Positions 8,915 through 14,677 of a DNA stretch of 38,943 nt are shown in pieces. This DNA is from Prevotella sp. (GTDB lineage: Bacteria; Bacteroidota; Bacteroidia; Bacteroidales; Bacteroidaceae): NCBI GenBank assembly GCA_017632825.1, contig JAGBQP010000097.1, positions 1 through 38,943 on the forward strand, given 5' to 3'. A program made the position numbers and the translations under genes. The notes under the pieces were generated by a model, which saw only the letters and a program-made list of their open reading frames with translations, searched no databases and was not told the DNA's origin. How positions within the stretch are numbered: position 1 is the stretch's first letter; every line of letters starts with the position of its first letter.

Positions 8915-8937
8915 AATCGTTGAATTGCTGATAGCCT

Positions 8938-9582
8938 CTATAGGCTCTCGATAAATGTTTTAGTAACCTGAAAGGAGCGGTCGGCCAGTGTCGACCAGAA
9001 GTCGTGATACATTGAGGCATCGCTATCCTCAAGCGGCAGGTCGCTGATGACGCGGAACGAGATGAAGCGCACCTTGTTAAGCAGGCACGTCTGCGCTATG
9101 GCAGCCGACTCCATATCGACGGCCCTGCACTCGGGGAAGTGTCCCACAATTTCGCGCATTTTCTCCTTGGAGTCCACGAACCAGTCGCCAGTGACGATGA
9201 GCCCGGGATGCAGGCTGATGTTGCCCGTCCCGATGAGCGAGGCTTTCCGCAGCAGCACGGGGTCAGCCTGAAAGCGGGCCGGCAGTCCCTGCACCTGTCC
9301 GTAAACGGTGCTGCCGGCAGCATCGCCACAGTACACGTCGTGATAGCTCAGCTCTGTGCTCACCACCACATCCTGCACACACACACCATCGCCATGGCCG
9401 CCGGCACACCCCGTCGAGACAATGACCTGCGGATGAAACTCGCTGATGAGCCGCTGTGCTCCGAGTGCGGCGTTCACCTTGCCAATACCGCTCTTAACAA
9501 TGCGTACCTGGGGATTGTCCGTAAAGAGCTGCTGCAACTGGCGCATCTCCTTCTCCATCGCTACAATAATTCCTATTTTCAT
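8938..9582 (-). CDS. mtnN: 5'-methylthioadenosine/S-adenosylhomocysteine nucleosidase
   Basis: This 214-residue nucleosidase removes adenine from S-adenosylhomocysteine and methylthioadenosine and hands S-ribosylhomocysteine to LuxS, encoded next in the same operon. Family signatures are clear: MKIGIIVAMEKEM with the catalytic acid Glu12, the STGCAGG loop, the VDMESAAIAQ segment that carries the ribose-binding Glu, and VISD with the catalytic Asp near the C-terminus. Its length is normal (MtnN is about 230 residues). A TACCTTTG promoter element lies 23 bp upstream on the minus strand, within a divergent regulatory region shared with the yfhO-type gene. Confidence 0.95.
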   Translation of the reverse strand: MKIGIIVAMEKEMRQLQQLFTDNPQVRIVKSGIGKVNAALGAQRLISEFHPQVIVSTGCAGGHGDGVCVQDVVVSTELSYHDVYCGDAAGSTVYGQVQGLPARFQADPVLLRKASLIGTGNISLHPGLIVTGDWFVDSKEKMREIVGHFPECRAVDMESAAIAQTCLLNKVRFISFRVISDLPLEDSDASMYHDFWSTLADRSFQVTKTFIESL

Positions 9583-9604
9583 ATCTTTTTACGTTGTTTG
9601 CGTA

Positions 9605-9612
9605 CAAAGGTA
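9605..9612 (-). promoter_or_regulatory. Promoter -7 element for mtnN-luxS
   Basis: Read on the minus strand this is TACCTTTG, a perfect TAnnTTTG element 23 bp before the mtnN start. The position where a -33 element should lie (about 9632-9636) falls inside the heptamer repeat at 9621-9648, and no canonical TTTG is present there. Confidence 0.7.
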
Positions 9613-9620
9613 CGAAAATA

Positions 9621-9648
9621 ATTCATAATTCATAGTTCATAGTTCTCA
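9621..9648. repeat. Heptanucleotide tandem repeat in divergent promoter
   Basis: Four 7-bp units follow each other: ATTCATA, ATTCATA, GTTCATA, GTTCTCA. They lie between the -7 elements of the divergent mtnN (9605-9612) and yfhO-type (9658-9666) promoters and occupy the place where both -33 elements would be. A change in unit number would change promoter geometry on both sides. Confidence 0.8.
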
Positions 9649-9657
9649 GTTTTTTCG

Positions 9658-9666
9658 TAATTTTGC
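9658..9666 (+). promoter_or_regulatory. Promoter -7 element for the yfhO-type gene
   Basis: TAATTTTGC matches TAnnTTTGC and ends 27 bp before the ATG at 9694. No TTTG is found about 20 bp upstream, because that place is filled by the heptamer repeat. Confidence 0.7.
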
Positions 9667-9693
9667 ACGCAGAAACCGAAAACTTACAAAAAA

Positions 9694-12177
9694 ATGATGA
9701 ATATAATCAAGAAATGGCTACCCGACATGGTGGTAATAGTGTTGTTCGCCCTCGTCTCGTTTGCCTACTTTTTCCCGGCCGATGTCGAGAACCGCATTCT
9801 GTATCGCCACGACGCGTCAGCCACCGTTGGCGCTGGCCAGGAGGCCAGCGAGTACCTCCAGCGCACTGGCGAGCGCACCCGCTGGACCAACTCGCTGTTT
9901 TCAGGCATGCCCACCTACCAGTTGGCACCTGCCTACGACAGCGCCCAGCCGCTGAATCAAGCCATCAACGCCTACCACCTGTGGCTGCCCGAGAACGTGT
10001 GGTACCTGTTTGTCTATCTGTTGGGGTTCTATATTCTGCTGCGCGCCTTCGACTTCCGCAGCTACCTCGCCGGTCTGGGCTCCGTGCTCTGGGCCTTCTC
10101 CACCTATTTCCTCATTATTATTGCCGCAGGTCACATCTGGAAGGTTTGGGCCCTGGCCTACCTGCCGCCCATGATAGCCGGCATTGTGCTGGCCTATCGC
10201 GGCAAGTACCTGTGGGGCTTAGCCCTGACAGCCCTCTTCGGCGCGTTCGAGATTAACGCCAACCACGTCCAGATGACCTACTACTATCTGTTCGTCATCC
10301 TCTTCATGGTCGTTGCCTGGCTTGTCGAAGCCATTCGCCAGAAGCAGCTCGCCCGTTGGCTCAAGGCCACCGGTGTCTGCGTGGCAGCGGCCCTCATAGC
10401 CGTGAGCCTCAATCTCTCGAACCTTTACCACACTTGGCAGTACTCACAGGAGACCATGCGCGGCAAGAGCGAGCTCGTCAAGAGTGACACCGGCAACCAA
10501 ACCTCCAGCGGTCTGGAGCGCGACTACATCACCCAGTGGTCGTACGGCATCGGCGAGACTTGGACACTCCTTGTGCCCAACACCAAGGGTGGCGCCTCCG
10601 TGCCTCTGGCCGCGAACAAGACGGCCATGGCCCATGCCGACAACAACTACATAGGCATTTACCAACAGTTGGGACAGTACTGGGGCGAGCAGCCCGGCAC
10701 GCAGGGCCCCGTCTATGTGGGCGCCTTTGTGCTCTTCCTCTTTGTGCTTGGCCTGTTCATTGTCAGAGGCCCCCTGAAGTGGGCTTTGCTGGCCGCCACT
10801 GTTCTGAGCATCATGCTATCGTGGGGTAAGAACTTCATGGGCCTCACCGACCTCTTCATCGACTACGTGCCTATGTACGCCAAGTTCCGCACCGTAGCCT
10901 CCATACTCGTCATTGCCGAGTTCACAATACCCCTGTTGGCCATGTTGGCGCTGAAGCAGTTTCTCGACCAGCCCCAGCTCGTCAGGCCACGAATGAAGTA
11001 CGTTCTCGTCAGCTTCTGTCTCACCGGCGTGGTGGCCCTGCTGTTCTCGGTCGCGCCCTCGGTGTTCTTCAGCAGCTTTGTCTCCACCGCCGAGCTGCAG
11101 GCCCTTCGCAGCCTTCCCGCCGAGCACGTCCAGCCACTTTTGGCCAATCTCACCGAGATGCGGCAGGCCATGTTCACAAGCGATGCCCTGCGTTCGTTCT
11201 ACATCATTCTCACCGGTACCGCCATTCTTCTGGGCTTCGCCTACGGCAAGCTCAAGAAGCCCTATGCCGTCGGCATTCTGCTCGCTCTCTGCCTCGTCGA
11301 CCTCTGGACCGTCAACAAGCGCTACCTGAACGATGAGATGTTTGTGCCTAAGAGCGAGCGCGAGACGCCCATACAGAAGACCGCCACCGACGAGAGTATT
11401 CTACAGGACAAGACGCCCGACTACCGCGTGCTGAACCTCGCCTCAAACACCTTCAACGAGAACGAGACCAGCTACTACCACAAGTCCATTGGCGGTTACC
11501 ACGCTGCCAAGCTGCGCCGCTACCAGGAGCTCATCGAGGCCCACATAGCCCCCGAGATGCAGGGCGCCATGCAGGCTATAGTCGAGGCAGGCGGCGACAT
11601 GACGCGGGTGAAGGGCGATTCCATCTATCCCGTGCTCAACATGCTCAACACGCGCTACTTCATACTGCCCCTACAGGGCGGCCAGACAGCACCCGTGCTC
11701 AACCCCTACACCCAGGGCAACGCCTGGTTTGTGAACCACGTCACCTATGCTGCCAATGCCAACGACGAGCTCGCCGCCCTTAGTCGTCTCGACCTGCGCC
11801 AGCAGGCCGTTGCCGACCAGCAGTACCACGACGTTCTGGGCGACAGCCAGCCGCAGGACACCACCAGCCTCGTCCGTCTGACAGCCTATGAGCCCAACGA
11901 GCTGCACTACGACGTCACCACCGGCAAGGGCGGCGTCATAGTCTTCTCCGAGATTTACTATCCCGGCTGGACTGCCACCGTCGATGGCCACGACACCCCG
12001 CTGGGGCGCGTCAACTACGTGCTGCGCGCCCTGCGTGTTGATCCCGGCCGCCACCAGGTGGTGCTCACCTTCCGTCCCAAGTCCATCAACGTCACCGAGA
12101 CCATTGCCTACACAGGCTACATACTCATTCTTCTGGCCGTCGGCCTCGCCATCTATCGCAGCCGCAGGAAGGAGTAA
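9694..12177 (+). CDS. YfhO-family polytopic membrane protein
   Basis: This 827-residue membrane protein begins with an N-terminal transmembrane segment (MVVIVLFALVSFAYFF). An extracytoplasmic loop with RWTNSLFSGMPTY follows, then many further hydrophobic helices between residues about 105 and 560, a long soluble segment (about 560-790) and one last helix near the C-terminus (YTGYILILLAVGLAIY). The order of these parts and the motifs FPADVENRILYRHD and EIYYPGWTATVDG match the YfhO family (bacterial membrane protein, GT-C-like fold), whose members are linked to sugar transfer onto wall or lipid polymers in other phyla. The substrate here is unknown. The start is ATG-ATG. The coding sequence looks more GC-rich than its neighbours. 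The regulator gene follows after 20 bp, so the two may be co-transcribed. Confidence 0.88.
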   Translation: MMNIIKKWLPDMVVIVLFALVSFAYFFPADVENRILYRHDASATVGAGQEASEYLQRTGERTRWTNSLFSGMPTYQLAPAYDSAQPLNQAINAYHLWLPENVWYLFVYLLGFYILLRAFDFRSYLAGLGSVLWAFSTYFLIIIAAGHIWKVWALAYLPPMIAGIVLAYRGKYLWGLALTALFGAFEINANHVQMTYYYLFVILFMVVAWLVEAIRQKQLARWLKATGVCVAAALIAVSLNLSNLYHTWQYSQETMRGKSELVKSDTGNQTSSGLERDYITQWSYGIGETWTLLVPNTKGGASVPLAANKTAMAHADNNYIGIYQQLGQYWGEQPGTQGPVYVGAFVLFLFVLGLFIVRGPLKWALLAATVLSIMLSWGKNFMGLTDLFIDYVPMYAKFRTVASILVIAEFTIPLLAMLALKQFLDQPQLVRPRMKYVLVSFCLTGVVALLFSVAPSVFFSSFVSTAELQALRSLPAEHVQPLLANLTEMRQAMFTSDALRSFYIILTGTAILLGFAYGKLKKPYAVGILLALCLVDLWTVNKRYLNDEMFVPKSERETPIQKTATDESILQDKTPDYRVLNLASNTFNENETSYYHKSIGGYHAAKLRRYQELIEAHIAPEMQGAMQAIVEAGGDMTRVKGDSIYPVLNMLNTRYFILPLQGGQTAPVLNPYTQGNAWFVNHVTYAANANDELAALSRLDLRQQAVADQQYHDVLGDSQPQDTTSLVRLTAYEPNELHYDVTTGKGGVIVFSEIYYPGWTATVDGHDTPLGRVNYVLRALRVDPGRHQVVLTFRPKSINVTETIAYTGYILILLAVGLAIYRSRRKE

Positions 12178-12197
12178 GCCCATACGGGGGCAGAGAA

Positions 12198-14033
12198 GTG
12201 AAGTGGAAGAGAGAGACAGTGAGCACGCATTATAAATATATAATAGGTATCATCGTTGTTGTGGTCATCCACCTGCTTTCAGCCTGTAAGCAGTCTGAAG
12301 GAAGCCATCACAACGAGATTCCAGCCACGATGATACGTACGCGAGGCGACAGCCTGGCGCTCGCAGCGCGTTTTACGGGCGATTTCGAGCACTTTCTCGC
12401 CGTCACCGACAGTCTCGCCGAGCGAGGAGAGCTCTCGCCGATACGTGCAGACGGTTACCGTGGCGTAGCCTATTTCCAGTTGGGCCAGACCGAGAAGTGC
12501 ATCGAGTGTTTCCGCCGTGTCGTTGCCATCGACAATCCTCCTGCCGAGGATTTCTGGGAGTACATCCACGCCGGCACCAATCTCGTCATTATGATGAACA
12601 GCGATCGCGACTACGACACAGCCATGCGTACTGCCATCAGTCTGATAGAGAAACTTCGCGACGTGAACAACCCCCTGCGTGCCAGAGAGATGCAGACACT
12701 CTACCTCTGTCTGGGCGATACGCAGATGATGCTGGAGCGCCTTGCCGATGCCTCCAAGAGCTACAACGAAGCCTTCCAGTGGGTGCTCCGTACGCCCAAC
12801 GACTCAACCTGCCGCCCTCTTGCAGCTAGCATAGAAACCCTTGAGAATATTGCTGTCACTCACATCAACCACCACATGGACGAGGCAAACATGTGGGTTG
12901 ACCGCATGGACTCACTTGTGACCATCTATGAGCATCAGCCCCATGCCATAGAAAAAGAGCTAAAATCGCTACGTGCATTGGTAACGCTCCACCGAGCCGA
13001 GCTGTTGCAGCAGCGTGGCCAGACGGCACAAGCTGCCCGCTACTATGCCGACTACACGCGTAGCGACTACGGTCAGACGCTCGAGGGACTTATCGACGGT
13101 TGCGAATACCTGTTGGCCTCCCACCGCTATGCCGAAGCTGCCGACAACTACTCACAACTGGACCGCTTTATCAAAGAGTGGGGCTATAAATACGATTTAG
13201 AGACCATCGGCCTGAATCTGCTACCCAAGCTCCGTGCCAACTACTATGCTGGACGCCAAGATTCAGCCCTGCGTGTGGCCATGCAGATAGCCGAAGTCTA
13301 TGACACAGCCCTTGTCAGGCAGAAGCGTAGCGAATCGGCCGAACTTGCCACCATCTACGACACACAGGGTAAGGAACGCCAAATAGTAGAGCAGAGCGCC
13401 AAAAACCACCTTGTAACGGCCATCAGCGTTGCAGTGACCATTCTGGCGTTGCTTATATTAGCTTTTGCCGTCTATGTATTCCGTCAATGGAGTGCAACCA
13501 AGAAGAAGAACCTAGCCCTTGTTCAGCAAATTACAGAGGCTTCGGTGTACAAACAGCAACTCCGTGAGCTCAAACAGGCTCAGGCCTCACCACAACCGAC
13601 AACAACCTCGAGCAGTCTCCCCAATGAACAACCCAAGAAAGCGGTTCGCGACAACATATATGTCAATATTTCTGACTTGACATCACTCACGGACGAGCAG
13701 TTATTTCTCTACCTGCGTGACCTAATAGAGAATGAGCAATTGTATCTCAAGGCCGACTTCGGCCGTCAGACGTTGATCGACCATACCGGACTCTCAAAGG
13801 AACGTCTCGGTGCTGCATTCTCGCAGGGGAGCGATAGCGTCTCGCTGCCCACATACGTCCGAGAACTACGTCTCGACTACGCCGTCCGCCTGATGAACCA
13901 CCAGCCCGACATGAGCATCGAGCTTGTTAGTCAGACTAGCGGTTTTGCGAATGCAGACACCTTTACGCGCAATTTCCGCGCCAAATATGGCATGACACCA
14001 ACCACCTATAAACAGACACTCAGCGAAGCATAA
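12198..14033 (+). CDS. Membrane-anchored TPR / AraC-family transcriptional regulator
   Basis: This 611-residue regulator starts with GTG 12198; GTG 12219 is an alternative that leaves a cleaner signal sequence, and no ATG is suitable. The N-terminus is hydrophobic and ends in a lipobox LSAC (Cys30 from the first start). Residues about 35-400 form tetratricopeptide-like helical repeats (GYRGVAYFQLGQTEKCIECF and similar). A transmembrane helix is at about 406-425, a linker with a possible short coiled coil follows, and an AraC-type double helix-turn-helix occupies about 515-608 (RQTLIDHTGLSKERLGAAF, then VSQTSGFANADTFTRNF and YGMTPTTYK). The topology suggests an extracytoplasmic TPR sensor acting directly on DNA through the inner membrane. 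Four GAC-N5-GTC repeats lie immediately downstream and are its most likely binding sites. The signal it senses is unknown. Confidence 0.85.
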   Translation: MKWKRETVSTHYKYIIGIIVVVVIHLLSACKQSEGSHHNEIPATMIRTRGDSLALAARFTGDFEHFLAVTDSLAERGELSPIRADGYRGVAYFQLGQTEKCIECFRRVVAIDNPPAEDFWEYIHAGTNLVIMMNSDRDYDTAMRTAISLIEKLRDVNNPLRAREMQTLYLCLGDTQMMLERLADASKSYNEAFQWVLRTPNDSTCRPLAASIETLENIAVTHINHHMDEANMWVDRMDSLVTIYEHQPHAIEKELKSLRALVTLHRAELLQQRGQTAQAARYYADYTRSDYGQTLEGLIDGCEYLLASHRYAEAADNYSQLDRFIKEWGYKYDLETIGLNLLPKLRANYYAGRQDSALRVAMQIAEVYDTALVRQKRSESAELATIYDTQGKERQIVEQSAKNHLVTAISVAVTILALLILAFAVYVFRQWSATKKKNLALVQQITEASVYKQQLRELKQAQASPQPTTTSSSLPNEQPKKAVRDNIYVNISDLTSLTDEQLFLYLRDLIENEQLYLKADFGRQTLIDHTGLSKERLGAAFSQGSDSVSLPTYVRELRLDYAVRLMNHQPDMSIELVSQTSGFANADTFTRNFRAKYGMTPTTYKQTLSEA

Positions 14034-14058
14034 CGTCCGTTTTCTCGTCGACGACAAA

Positions 14059-14135
14059 CCGACAAATCGTCTTTTCACCCGACGAACCGTCTTTTTCATC
14101 CGACTATTTGTCTAAAACCATCCGACTATTTGTCT
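14059..14135. promoter_or_regulatory. Four-unit CCGAC-N5-GTCT repeat array, probable operator
   Basis: Four copies of CCGAC-N5-GTCT start at 14059, 14079, 14100 and 14122, so the spacing is 20, 21 and 22 bp, close to two helical turns. The last two copies share 17 identical bases (14097-14113 and 14119-14135). Each unit is also a small inverted repeat (GAC/GTC). The array begins 25 bp after the AraC-type regulator gene and ends 5 bp before the putative -33 of the next promoter, the geometry expected for an activator site. Confidence 0.65.
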
Positions 14136-14140
14136 GTGCT

Positions 14141-14173
14141 CTTGCGAGTACAGACTTTTTGCCATAACTTTGC
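14141..14173 (+). promoter_or_regulatory. Promoter of the leader / small-peptide transcript
   Basis: A perfect -7 element TAACTTTGC is at 14165-14173. A weak -33 (CTTG, 14141-14144) lies 20 bp upstream, next to the last operator repeat. A transcript would start near 14180, about 235 nt before the 35-codon frame at 14416. Confidence 0.65.
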
Positions 14174-14277
14174 ACTCGGATTTGAGAAACAATCCATTCA
14201 TAAACATCTTTAAAAAACCTTTTTGACAATTGAAATGCAGCAAGTATTTTTGTCGAGACAGTAGCTGCAAAAACGGT

Positions 14278-14329
14278 CCCAGACCAACTGATATCTTCAC
14301 AAACAGATAAAAAGTTGGTCTGGGGTTTT
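14278..14329 (+). terminator. Strong stem-loop in leader; attenuator or terminator candidate
   Basis: CCCAGACCAACT (14278-14289) and AGTTGGTCTGGG (14313-14324) form a perfect 12-bp stem with a 23-nt loop; an inner ATCT/AGAT pairing can extend it. It is followed by GTTTTAAAAAAG, a short U-run. If it terminates, the transcript from the promoter at 14165 is a small RNA of about 150 nt; if it is conditional, it is an attenuator for the small frame at 14416. Confidence 0.55.
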
Positions 14330-14415
14330 AAAAAAGAAATGTGCACAGCACCATAACATCATATAGAAACAACAAGTACAACAGCATACCATAACATTAA
14401 AAAACATAAAGAAAT

Positions 14416-14523
14416 ATGACAACAACAAACCTGATTATCCTCACCCTCTATGCATTAGTAGTTCTCGGCATATCTGCTGAGCTTTTTGTTCTTGATGCTT
14501 CCCATAACAAGTCAAAGCAGTAA
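14416..14523 (+). CDS. Candidate 35-residue single-span membrane peptide
   Basis: ATG 14416 to TAA 14521-14523 encodes 35 residues. Residues about 5-25 are strongly hydrophobic (LIILTLYALVVLGISAELF), with a polar, basic tail (HNKSKQ), as in small membrane proteins. It sits in an otherwise gene-free 644-bp gap, downstream of a good promoter and a structured leader. It has no recognised family. The upstream sequence AAAAACATAAAGAAAT is A-rich, as is common before Bacteroidetes start codons. The frame could be chance, since it is short. Conservation of the peptide in relatives would settle it. Confidence 0.45.
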   Translation: MTTTNLIILTLYALVVLGISAELFVLDASHNKSKQ

Positions 14524-14640
14524 AACAGCGTTGGGATTCAAAACCTTTATGAAACACGTCATGAGTTTCGCGAAGAACTCCATATGTACGCAATCAAGCA
14601 CTTTTATCGTCGCTGACGGCAGGCTTACAAAAAAAAATAG

Positions 14641-14649
14641 TATCTTTGC
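14641..14649 (+). promoter_or_regulatory. Promoter -7 element for the SusR-like regulator
   Basis: TATCTTTGC is a perfect TAnnTTTGC element 28 bp before the ATG at 14678. No TTTG is seen at the -33 position. Apart from this, 14524-14640 shows no feature other than a TCAAAACC at 14538-14545, which resembles the operator word found after this regulator gene. Confidence 0.7.
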
Positions 14650-14677
14650 AGCACCTAACCTATAAACGGATTGTTGC

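Noticed and set aside
9663..10256. 197-codon plus-strand frame overlapping the start of the YfhO-type gene
   Set aside because: It is out of frame with the membrane protein, Arg/Pro/His-rich, and typical of a GC-rich shadow frame.
14059..14135. Possible short CRISPR array
   Set aside because: The repeated words are only about 14-17 bp with 5-8 bp between them and vary in spacing; there are no 20-40 bp repeats, unique spacers or cas genes.
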